Shown here: piece after piece, positions 20,101-27,083 of the stretch | Layout of the letters: every line of letters starts with the position of its first letter | How positions within the stretch are numbered: position 1 is the first letter of the stretch | DNA from: a virus | Virus record (IMG/VR): IMGVR_UViG_3300036985_000740 | Location: 1-27,957 of that record | Length of the DNA stretch: 27,957 bases | Reading direction: 5' to 3' (one strand) | Program-made: the position numbers and the translations under genes | The notes under the pieces: generated by a model | What the model saw: the letters and a program-made list of their open reading frames with translations, nothing else | Databases searched by the model: none | What the model was told of the DNA's origin: nothing

Positions 20101-22578
20101 ATCCTTAGCGGTAACGGTCGCACTCTGGGCCTTGAGGAAATATACGAAAATTATCCTGAACAGGCCGAGGCATATCGCCAGTTCCTGCGCGAACAGGGTT
20201 ATGACATCGAGGGTGTCGAGCGTCCAGTTCTGGTGCGCCGCCTCATGTCGGATGTTGATGAGCGCAAGTTCGTCGTTGGTTCAAACGAGCCAGACATCGC
20301 CGCTCTATCCCCACCTGAGCAGGCTGCGCAGGACGCAAAAGACATTTTGACACCCGGAGTGTTCGCAAAGTTCAAGGGCGGCGATCTTAATGCTGCGAAG
20401 AACGACGCATTTGTTTCGGCCTTCCTTGCTGAAATGAGCCAGCAGCAGCGTGAAAACGCAATGGATGACAAGGGCAAGGTCAGCTCTCAAGCGCTCAAGC
20501 GGATTGAAAATGCGCTTCTGTACAAGGCTTACGGCGGTACTGGCCGAGCTTCTAAGATATTTATCAGTAAGGCGATGGAGCGCAATGACGATGACACCAA
20601 GACACTGACCAATTCTCTGGTCGATGTGTCGAAGGACTGGATTGGTTTCCAGCAGGCCATTGAGGCCGGTGAGGTTGATAAGAAATACGACATCACCGGC
20701 AAGCTGATGGAAACAATTGGCACTGCATCGGACATCAAGGCCAGCGGGAATAGCGTTGCATTCGAGCTGCGCAGCCCTGACATGGTTGAGCCAATGGATC
20801 CGTTTGTGAGGGAGATCCTTCTTGCCTTCCATAACGATGATGTTTCCCGCATCCTCAGCAGGAAAGCTATTGCTGAAAAGCTAAAGGCATATACGGAAGT
20901 TGCTGCCGTTCAGCAGGCCGAACCCGACATGCTTGGAATGTCAGAGACTCCATCGGCGCGTGACATTTGGAGGCGGATCGATAAAGGCGAGGGCGCTCCT
21001 CAGTCTGATTTGTATGCTAGTGTTGAAGAGCCAAGGGATGTATCGCAGCAAGACATAGAAGAGATACGGAAGGTTCCGTCCCTGAAGCGTGGCCTTGCGA
21101 AGCTCATCAAGTACAAAGATGACCAGCTAATCGATGACGCTGAGTTTGCAAAACAAGTCGCTGATCTAAAAGATTACGTTGACTACATGCAGGAAGCAAA
21201 GAATTACCGATTGAGTAAGAAGGGCCGTGTGCGCGGCGGTGATCGTGTGCTTTCGGAGATGCTTAAAGCCCGACGTGCAGGGAACATCGATCCCGATAGC
21301 GTTGATTTTGCAATGTGGGCGCTTAAAGGTAACCCAAGCCTTGCCGATGGCCTCGCAATTTCGATACTTACGCCTAAAGAGAAATCGCCAGCGGGTGATT
21401 ATGAGCCCGTCACACGTGTCATGACGCTTTTTAAGGGCCGAGCATCCGATACCACTGCTGTTCACGAGCTTCTGCATCATACAGAACGCATGATGCCTGC
21501 TGATATTCAGGATGCTATCCGTGCGACATGGTTGCGTGAATTTAATAAGCAGGAAAAAAAGGCTAAGAGCGGTACGTTTGAAAAGGCTTACTTTAGGGCT
21601 CTCAGGGCTTTTCACAGTGGTGAACAAATTACGGTGGGTAAAGAAAACTTCCCATCTAAAAAGGGATTAGATATTGCTTTCAACCTGATTCGGAAAGGAT
21701 ATGTTCCGTACTCCTATTATCAGTACGTCAACCCGTCAGAGTTCTGGGCGGTGAATGCCACAGAGATTATGCAAAAGCGGTTTGATGTCAGTGAATCAAT
21801 TCTTGGCCGCCTTCGTAACTGGCTATCTGAATTTGTGGAAAGGGCAAAGGGCCTCTTCAATCTCAGCGCAAAGTCACCACTGCTCAAGGCGCTCGATAGT
21901 CTCGCCAAGGCTGACGGTAAGTTTAATTCTCAGGAAATGCTTTCCGATGAGGACACTCGGTACATGGACATCACGCCCCTTGATGAGAAGCGCACTGAGA
22001 AAAAACTCAAAGAGCTAGAGTCCATCCTTGGTGATCTTGACAAGGCGATGAAGGATGAGGCGTTTGGCATTCCTCAGATGCAGCGGCAGATTGTTAGCGC
22101 CTTGGATAATGCTCTCAATAATCTGGATGACATTGCAGACAATGCGCCGGCTGAGTTTAATGATAGGATCGATGACCTTGAAATTAAAATTGCTGACCTC
22201 AAGGCTATTGCGGGTGCATCACTAAAGCCCGCCAACGAGAACAAGCTAGAGACTGAGGTTCAAAAAGCTGACCGTGAATTGGAAGTGGCCCGTCAGGCTT
22301 TGGATAAAGCCTTTGATGATGATCGCGCCTACATGGATCGTCGAACCAAAGATCGCAAGGCGTATGATAAAGAGTACGACCAGCTTGAAAAAATCTATGA
22401 CGAAGCATTCGCCAAGTGGGACAAGCTCTATCGTGAGGAATCAGCCGCTATCATGATGGCCCTTACCAACGGCACGCCCGACCAGATGCGCAATGCAGTT
22501 GCAAAAGCGCAGAAACCAGACGATAAGATCAATGGCGAAGGCGCTGACTTGCAGAAGAAAAACCGAGGGTGTGACTGA
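17167..22578 (+). CDS. Giant polyvalent protein: two ParB-like domains plus HELLH zincin-like metallopeptidase
   Basis: 1803 residues. Residues 1-38 are a small domain (YTYESGGRRYEIDAPKGSTA) common at the start of phage ejection proteins. Residues 195-380 contain Ala/Gly-rich hydrophobic helices. A poly-proline linker lies at 494-508. Residues about 749-851 are ParB/sulfiredoxin-like, with GHDGRHRM (817-824). Residues about 899-1245 match the DdrB-like ParB domain, with ILSGNGRTLG (979-988). A coiled segment follows. Then comes a metallopeptidase-like domain with His1433-Glu1434-Leu-Leu-His1437 and a downstream NPSEFWAVNATE (1522-1533) that can supply the third zinc ligand. The C-terminus (about 1605-1803) is charged coiled coil. 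This combination is typical of phage polyvalent proteins thought to be injected with DNA to counter host responses. Its stop overlaps the next start as TGATG. Confidence 0.8.
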   Translation: MANYRYTYESGGRRYEIDAPKGSTAADLQAIVDGSGRMAAPLPPAAPKPKPKKKEEESFLSGVIPTLQSATGKVISTSGELMQQFAPILGRLNNAGAPGIALAGVLGREYGKGITASGEAKLPEASLADRRRQQAEITGATPDIYSKALSVFGRAAAANPTVGRLAQEFLPQTPVEAARTIATVKAPFQTARGASEFVASQIPASLIPLGGGKAVQLARGAFLPVAGREAAKAALAKEIGVGVATTGGVINAASAGSQAYDDVLAKGGTQEEADRAFKIAALGAGAVSGAASRMTGLEQLAFAEKPARGGILRSAGRAVIGEAPQEFVEEGGATLATNVAKLGTAAEVPIGEDVLSSGALGAIGGGIIAAPIGGLQGLANRGAADDDTPAAPRAPRTPPRAPPPPADMGALTQALGPVGGKITLNEPSGPRDYTFEGFDEDGGVVLADADGVVFSEDPAQVQAAIKAGVAAPASGLGGMAFGMDITEGLSDVVAPPPPPPPPPPPTPTAEYVPPAPKPKLIIETAEEEATRKAEQAVRDAQRREAAAREPAPAPSAFFPGTYKPKLIIEAEPTTILPIEEDVASYMQEYAATRTPSQMTQVEDSARQIATERGATSVSKQDMLQAGMAFDNALFKATPDEAPEKVAIAPYRPDKREPAVVWDKFNKSFEGQDFPNVSWALGSDWGMGRGVPTKASYRRDAEARMESLYGPRPEAVQEPVQPAPVAEAPSPRNTQKQSKVGNVIFDQENGVGQVPLNQNVKYRGFTAMMRPSKFLELAADIDKPKQSSLNFIRDSIDEGRGVGSPFLSLDFKTGKIKGHDGRHRMMVIQEKNGDEPVPVHIFGEGEGRARSLNEGKINAFASNLTSERGNQSSDNFSEAFLEDAVVPVTPAAPPPAAARAVGKSGRATIPATREKVDVQYELQDLENIRFAEGDLQNRDRSRPQTQQFLSRFTSTFDPDGLGEDPSTDRGAPVINKDNTILSGNGRTLGLEEIYENYPEQAEAYRQFLREQGYDIEGVERPVLVRRLMSDVDERKFVVGSNEPDIAALSPPEQAAQDAKDILTPGVFAKFKGGDLNAAKNDAFVSAFLAEMSQQQRENAMDDKGKVSSQALKRIENALLYKAYGGTGRASKIFISKAMERNDDDTKTLTNSLVDVSKDWIGFQQAIEAGEVDKKYDITGKLMETIGTASDIKASGNSVAFELRSPDMVEPMDPFVREILLAFHNDDVSRILSRKAIAEKLKAYTEVAAVQQAEPDMLGMSETPSARDIWRRIDKGEGAPQSDLYASVEEPRDVSQQDIEEIRKVPSLKRGLAKLIKYKDDQLIDDAEFAKQVADLKDYVDYMQEAKNYRLSKKGRVRGGDRVLSEMLKARRAGNIDPDSVDFAMWALKGNPSLADGLAISILTPKEKSPAGDYEPVTRVMTLFKGRASDTTAVHELLHHTERMMPADIQDAIRATWLREFNKQEKKAKSGTFEKAYFRALRAFHSGEQITVGKENFPSKKGLDIAFNLIRKGYVPYSYYQYVNPSEFWAVNATEIMQKRFDVSESILGRLRNWLSEFVERAKGLFNLSAKSPLLKALDSLAKADGKFNSQEMLSDEDTRYMDITPLDEKRTEKKLKELESILGDLDKAMKDEAFGIPQMQRQIVSALDNALNNLDDIADNAPAEFNDRIDDLEIKIADLKAIAGASLKPANENKLETEVQKADRELEVARQALDKAFDDDRAYMDRRTKDRKAYDKEYDQLEKIYDEAFAKWDKLYREESAAIMMALTNGTPDQMRNAVAKAQKPDDKINGEGADLQKKNRGCD

Positions 22579-25500
22579 TGATAGGATCTAACTGCTCCCT
22601 TGATATAGCGGATGTCGCTATGAATAATCCGCCAGAGCCTCCGGTCTTCATGGATCCGATTAGCAACATCTCATTCTGGACATCTTGGGTTCGGCCCGCA
22701 ACCGCTGTTGCTCGGAAAAGTAGTTTCTTTGCGCGTATGCACAAGGCGACGAACGATAAAGTCAAGATGCGAAATCTTCTCATGGCTGATTATGAGGGAA
22801 TGCTGCATGAATTGAACCAGCTGCCACAGGAATCTAAGAATAAGATTAACGCGGTCGTTGAGTATCTCCGCCTTTCAAGAACTGCCGTGCGCGACACTGG
22901 CCGTAATTTTGCCATTGTTACCCGTGAGATCCGACGTGATGGCGCGGATGGTATTGAACGACGCCTTTCGCCCGCACTATCTAAACCGGGCCAGACATTA
23001 AAGCTGGACGCAAATGAAACTCGCATGATGCACGAGATGCGGGAATATCTGGATAGCCGCTACACCTTGAATGCTAAGTCGCAGCTGGCAGCTCTTGGTT
23101 ACAATGGCGAATACAGCCGTCAGGGTATCGAGGAGGGGGTTGAGGACGATACCTTCCGCGACGAGCTGCTGCGCCTGTTCGACGCTATCGAGTCGCAGCG
23201 CCTGACATCTTACATCCCGTTCATGCGTTCGGGCGATACGCGCATCATGGTCTATGGCCCTGACGGTACGATAGACAGCGGCGCTTTCTTTATGCTGGAC
23301 AGTCTTAGTTGGTTGAAGGAGCTGGTCGGGCCGAAGATTGCAAAGACAATTCCAGACCCTAACATCGACGGTAAGATTGCTGAGATTCAGAAGAAGTACC
23401 CTGCCAGCGATGGATACAAAATCGTTGTGAGCCGCAAAGCTGCCGACGCAAACGAGCGCCTATCCATTGATGACCTATCTGGTTTGGATAAACTTCTGGG
23501 CCTGATGGATGCCAACGCTGGTAAGATCATCAAGGATTACTTTGATCGGACGATGGGTGGCATGTTCTCTCAAGAGACTGTTGGTGGACTAAGCGCGGCG
23601 AATGCAGAGCAGGTTGCGCGTGGCGTGATTGCTGGTCTTCCGCAGAGCGTGCGCTCTGTTCTGATGCAGGATCTTATCTCTGGTTTTATGAAACAATCCC
23701 GTGACATTCCGGGATACGATACAAACTTCACGGATCGGTTGCTTGATTACAACCGCATCGTTGCATCTACGGTTTCGCATCGGATGTATCGCGAGGAATA
23801 CGCTGAGGCATTCGATGATCTAAAGCGCAACGTAAACGATACTGAGCGTAAATATGCCGAAAAGTGGGATGAATATGTCGATAGCCCTGAGCATGTCATG
23901 TGGCGTGGGCTTAGGACGATTGGCTTTTTTGGCTCTATGTGGGGTAGCGTTGCATCCTCAACGGTCAATGCCATGTCTGTTTGGACAGTCACGGCCCCAC
24001 AGATGACGATCATGAAGGGGTCTGCTGGCCTCGATATTTATAAGATGTCAGCTCAGGTTATAGCTGGATTCCGTGGTCAGGTCGGATATGGAATGCACGT
24101 TGATCCATACGCAATACCGGGTCTTACGGATGAAGAGAGAGAGGCCCTAATCCTTGCAAACAAGCGGGGGACTGTTCGGGCCCAGATGAATCCAGAGCTT
24201 ATGGGCGTCGAAAGCGAAGTCATGGCGTCCCGTGGCGGCGGAATTAAGCGGACAGCCCAGCGCTATTTCCAATACGGAGCCAGTGTTATCTCGGTTACTG
24301 AAGAGATGAACAAGGCTGCTGCTTTTATTGTGGCGTATCGGTATGCCAAAGATCCGAAGGCTTTAAAGAATTGGAAGGAAGCCTACAGCAAAAACGAGCG
24401 TGCCAAGATCATCATTGAGGAAGGCTCTAATCCTTATGATGTCGCTGAATTTATGGTTGAGACAGCGACATTCATGGGTGGTCAGATTGAAAAGCCGCCT
24501 GTCATGCGCGGGGCGGGTGGGGTGCTTTTGCAGTTTTCCCAGTACGCATTGCAGACAATGTTCTTGCTGTCTGAAAATCTGCGCAATCAGGGGCCTCGTG
24601 GTAAAGTCGCAGCCGTGTTTACAATCATGACGATGTGGACTGTATCCGGTTTGCTATTTGCAATTCCGTTTGGTGACGATGCAATCAATATCTTCCAATA
24701 TGCGTATAACAATATTTGGAAGAAAAAATTAGATTTTCGCACTGAGGCGCAATTAATGCTGGCCGAGATGTTCGGTGGTGGAGAAGATGCCCGTAGAGAT
24801 GCTGAGGCAATCCTACGTGGCCCATCTCGCTCATTGCTTGGATTGAATCTTAGTGAGCGGGTTGGCTTCACATCAGTCATTCCTGAATTTAATGACGGCC
24901 TTGCGATTGTCCCTGCCATCTCAACCAGCGTCCTAAAGATCTCAGAGTATCTTGATCGTCGCCAATCTGGAGTGCAGCCCATTGGTGCTTATGTGGCAGC
25001 CGTATCTCCGTTCATTGGTAAGGGGCCGTCGGATCTCCTAAAAGGCTTTGTGCAGTACCCGCAGGAGGGTGTCAGGACGCGCTACGGTAGGCTCGTTATA
25101 GAACCTGAGGAGTTACCATTTAAGGAGCAGGCTAAGCGTGGCTTAGGCTTCCAGTCAGCTGACATTGCACGCGAGATGCAGGCGAGGCAGGCCGGGAAGG
25201 AAGTTTCTGAGTCAACGCGAAACGCAGAGCGGAGAAATACGTTGCGCCTTGGCAAGCTGCTGGCAGATGCAGCCAAGGCTGACAAGGCTGGTAAAAAAGC
25301 TGAGGCAGAAAATATTCGCATGGAATTTGATAAAGAAATTCAGAAAATTTCCAAAGAGTATGGAGCTGAACTTCAAAAAGGAAATATGGAAGACGCCATC
25401 AAGCCGCCGTCAGATCAGACTCTTAAAAACGCCATGATGGCAGAGCTATATCCGGGTATGAAGCTCGACAGAGTTGGTAAGCTCAAGCGTCCGGCTTACG

Positions 25501-25601
25501 AAGAGATTTACAAGACGATCAAAGTTGAAGATGAAGAGGGCCAATACGAAGATGGCGAGTACGAAGTGGAAGGCGGCACTGAGGCCGCCCTCCCTCAGTA
25601 A
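22578..25601 (+). CDS. Second polyvalent-type protein with LPD38/PLxRFG-like region (1007 aa)
   Basis: 1007 residues. Residues 95-215 are helical, followed by SYIPFMRSGDTRIMVYG (211-227), which resembles the conserved 'YFPL.R.G' element of large polyvalent proteins. Mid and C-terminal parts hold hydrophobic stretches (446-475, 675-700) and the segment GGVLLQFSQYALQTMFLLSE (647-666), like the membrane-proximal helix of the LPD38-type domain. The C-terminal 160 residues are charged helices with an acidic end. No catalytic motif is seen. In other phages such domains lie at the C-terminus of one giant protein, so this gene may be the detached end of the 1803-residue protein. It starts at ATG 22578 with GAGGG eight bases upstream. 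Confidence 0.72.
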   Translation: MIGSNCSLDIADVAMNNPPEPPVFMDPISNISFWTSWVRPATAVARKSSFFARMHKATNDKVKMRNLLMADYEGMLHELNQLPQESKNKINAVVEYLRLSRTAVRDTGRNFAIVTREIRRDGADGIERRLSPALSKPGQTLKLDANETRMMHEMREYLDSRYTLNAKSQLAALGYNGEYSRQGIEEGVEDDTFRDELLRLFDAIESQRLTSYIPFMRSGDTRIMVYGPDGTIDSGAFFMLDSLSWLKELVGPKIAKTIPDPNIDGKIAEIQKKYPASDGYKIVVSRKAADANERLSIDDLSGLDKLLGLMDANAGKIIKDYFDRTMGGMFSQETVGGLSAANAEQVARGVIAGLPQSVRSVLMQDLISGFMKQSRDIPGYDTNFTDRLLDYNRIVASTVSHRMYREEYAEAFDDLKRNVNDTERKYAEKWDEYVDSPEHVMWRGLRTIGFFGSMWGSVASSTVNAMSVWTVTAPQMTIMKGSAGLDIYKMSAQVIAGFRGQVGYGMHVDPYAIPGLTDEEREALILANKRGTVRAQMNPELMGVESEVMASRGGGIKRTAQRYFQYGASVISVTEEMNKAAAFIVAYRYAKDPKALKNWKEAYSKNERAKIIIEEGSNPYDVAEFMVETATFMGGQIEKPPVMRGAGGVLLQFSQYALQTMFLLSENLRNQGPRGKVAAVFTIMTMWTVSGLLFAIPFGDDAINIFQYAYNNIWKKKLDFRTEAQLMLAEMFGGGEDARRDAEAILRGPSRSLLGLNLSERVGFTSVIPEFNDGLAIVPAISTSVLKISEYLDRRQSGVQPIGAYVAAVSPFIGKGPSDLLKGFVQYPQEGVRTRYGRLVIEPEELPFKEQAKRGLGFQSADIAREMQARQAGKEVSESTRNAERRNTLRLGKLLADAAKADKAGKKAEAENIRMEFDKEIQKISKEYGAELQKGNMEDAIKPPSDQTLKNAMMAELYPGMKLDRVGKLKRPAYEEIYKTIKVEDEEGQYEDGEYEVEGGTEAALPQ
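25572..25599. terminator. Possible nested hairpins at the convergent gene junction
   Basis: GGCGGC (25572-25577) pairs with GCCGCC (25584-25589) over a six-base loop. A second, mutually exclusive stem pairs ACTGAGG (25578-25584) with CCTCAGT (25593-25599). Both lie in the last codons of the 1007-residue gene, next to the minus-strand stop. No uridine run follows on either strand, so a classic intrinsic terminator is not shown; the place between converging operons is the main argument. Confidence 0.25.
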
Positions 25602-25602
25602 C

Positions 25603-25893
25603 TTAAAACGGAACGTCGTCGCCGTCTAGGTCACGAGCCTTGTAGCCACCTGACTTAGCCGCTGGGGCCTGCTGCTGGCCAGCATTATCCTTAGGCTCAT
25701 AGAGCGATACGATGATGCTCTCACGGCCTTCGTTGCCGCCAACGCCAGCTGGGTTAAACGTGCGGTCGAGCAGCAGGTAGGGGCCATTGTCCCCTTCCAT
25801 CATGACGCCGACATTCTTGAAGCGGCCTTTGGTCTGGCCTTGGCCATCTGTGTATTCGCCAACCTTGACGACGAGATCATACTTTTTACCCAT
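25603..25893 (-). CDS. SSB-like phage protein with acidic DDVPF tip
   Basis: A 96-residue protein. The body (KKYDLVVKVGEYTDGQGQTK, then RFKNVGVMMEGDNGPYLLLD) has the beta-strand alternation of a small OB-like domain, with an ESIIVSLYEP strand. A Gln/Ala/Gly-rich linker leads to the end ARDLDGDDVPF, which copies the acidic tip by which bacterial SSB recruits repair proteins. Small proteins of this design commonly accompany RecT in phages and probably bind single-stranded DNA or interact with host repair factors. It is the last gene of the exonuclease-RecT operon. The AGGAG of its ribosome binding site (25901-25905 on the complement) overlaps the RecT stop codon TAG. Confidence 0.75.
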   Translation of the reverse strand: MGKKYDLVVKVGEYTDGQGQTKGRFKNVGVMMEGDNGPYLLLDRTFNPAGVGGNEGRESIIVSLYEPKDNAGQQQAPAAKSGGYKARDLDGDDVPF

Positions 25894-25903
25894 TTACTTT
25901 CTC

Positions 25904-26932
25904 CTACTTAAAAAACTTCATCAACTTGGTAGTATTGCGTGGGGCCATCAGCTCTGCTTCTTCAAGCATAGCTTCGTGCAATTTGCGCCACGCTTCGCGC
26001 TCTTCTGGAGATAGGCTTGCAACAAGATCACATGCTGTGTTCGCCCACCCATCCCAATCAGTCATACCTTCTTCATCATCACCCGCTTCCAGTATATCGA
26101 TGTGCAGGGGTGTCTTAGCCTTGGCGACAATCTTTTCCTCAAGGGTCTGCACCTGAGCTGCCGCTACAGGAACGTCGTGGAAGTCAGTGATGTCCATCTC
26201 GTCACCGCTATAGTCATCGGCCTCGATGATGCCTTCAGCCTGATTGTCAACCATCACTGCACGCTGCGCTTCGGTGGACAGGGGCATATACTTGCTGGCC
26301 CTACGCACCACAGTCTTACGCCACATCTCAGCTTCGTCAGTCTTCCAAGGGCCGACGATAACGCCCTCCTTGGTCTTCGATGATGAGCGGTTGCGGATCG
26401 AAAGGATCTCTTCCTTGCTCATGATCTCGAACTGCGTCTCGCCGTTCTTCAGTTTCCATACGCAGTACGCACCAATCTTCTCGCCGCGATCCGACAGGCC
26501 GTGCTTGTGAATGATGCGTGGCTCGATGCCTTCCTCGACCTCGAACACATCCTTCTCGTACACCAGACGGCTTTCGATCTTCAGAACTTCGCCTGCCTGC
26601 AAGGCCAGCTTCATCAATCCCTTGTAGCGCGGGCGGAACTGGGCGACATTCTTCTTCATGCGGCCATCCCAGACCTTCAGGATGTCAGCTTCACCCATGT
26701 TCTTATTGAGCGATAGGCCCAGCTCTGCAGCGTTCAGACACGCCTTCAGTAGCGATCCACGGTCACAGTCCAGCAAGTCCATGTTATCAGCGACAGCGGC
26801 CACTACGATAGCTTGGAACTTATCGACCGTCATGGCCTGCGGCAGTAGGCTGCGAAGGTGGCCCTCGCGTGCAACTAGCTCTTGCTTAAACCGATCCATC
26901 GGCTTGGCAGGAACGATCTCGTTACTTTGCAT
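25904..26932 (-). CDS. recT: RecT-family single-strand annealing recombinase
   Basis: 342 residues. The RecT core spans about residues 12-222, with AIVVAAVADNMDLLDCDRGS and LLKACLNAAELGLSLN (61-76), VAQFRPRYKGLMKLALQAGE (96-115), KIGAYCVWKLKNGETQFEIM (152-171) and the typical end EMWRKTVVRRASKYMPLST (202-220). It anneals complementary single strands after resection by the exonuclease encoded upstream. The C-terminal 110 residues are an acidic extension (DEMDITDFHDVP, and a final SPEEREAWRKLHEAMLEEAE helix), longer than the 269-residue E. coli RecT, possibly for partner binding. Its start overlaps the end of the small gene before it by 11 bases, with GAGGA upstream. Confidence 0.95.
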   Translation of the reverse strand: MQSNEIVPAKPMDRFKQELVAREGHLRSLLPQAMTVDKFQAIVVAAVADNMDLLDCDRGSLLKACLNAAELGLSLNKNMGEADILKVWDGRMKKNVAQFRPRYKGLMKLALQAGEVLKIESRLVYEKDVFEVEEGIEPRIIHKHGLSDRGEKIGAYCVWKLKNGETQFEIMSKEEILSIRNRSSSKTKEGVIVGPWKTDEAEMWRKTVVRRASKYMPLSTEAQRAVMVDNQAEGIIEADDYSGDEMDITDFHDVPVAAAQVQTLEEKIVAKAKTPLHIDILEAGDDEEGMTDWDGWANTACDLVASLSPEEREAWRKLHEAMLEEAELMAPRNTTKLMKFFK

Positions 26933-27083
26933 TTTTCATTTCCTCTTCCAAATCTTCAATCATCAACTCTATGGCACGCTCGACAGTAGCTCGAAGCGTG
27001 GGCTTCAAAGGATGCTTACCTGCGATTTCGCGCAGCCTTGCCAGCAGATCCCTGCTGACCCTCATCATAACAACATCCTTCAT
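26922..27083 (-). CDS. Ribbon-helix-helix-like small protein (53 aa) between exonuclease and recT
   Basis: A 53-residue frame with ATG at 27083 coupled to the exonuclease stop as TAATG; it ends 11 bases inside recT. It reads MKDVVMMRVSRDLLARLREI, then a short loop with HPLKPTL and a second helix RATVERAIELMIEDLEEEMK. A strand (VVMMRVS) plus two helices is the ribbon-helix-helix (CopG/Arc) layout. It may be a small DNA-binding repressor that controls the recombination operon, or an accessory protein of the recombinases. The assignment is from layout only, but the tight overlaps at both ends strongly support a real gene. Confidence 0.7.
   Translation of the reverse strand: MKDVVMMRVSRDLLARLREIAGKHPLKPTLRATVERAIELMIEDLEEEMKNAK

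Noticed and set aside
22572-22630. Possibility that the stop between the 1803- and 1007-residue genes is a sequencing error splitting one gene
   Set aside because: The second gene has its own start in a TGATG overlap and GAGGG at the right distance, like other junctions here, so two separate genes are more likely. The relation to fused homologues is kept as a question in the features.
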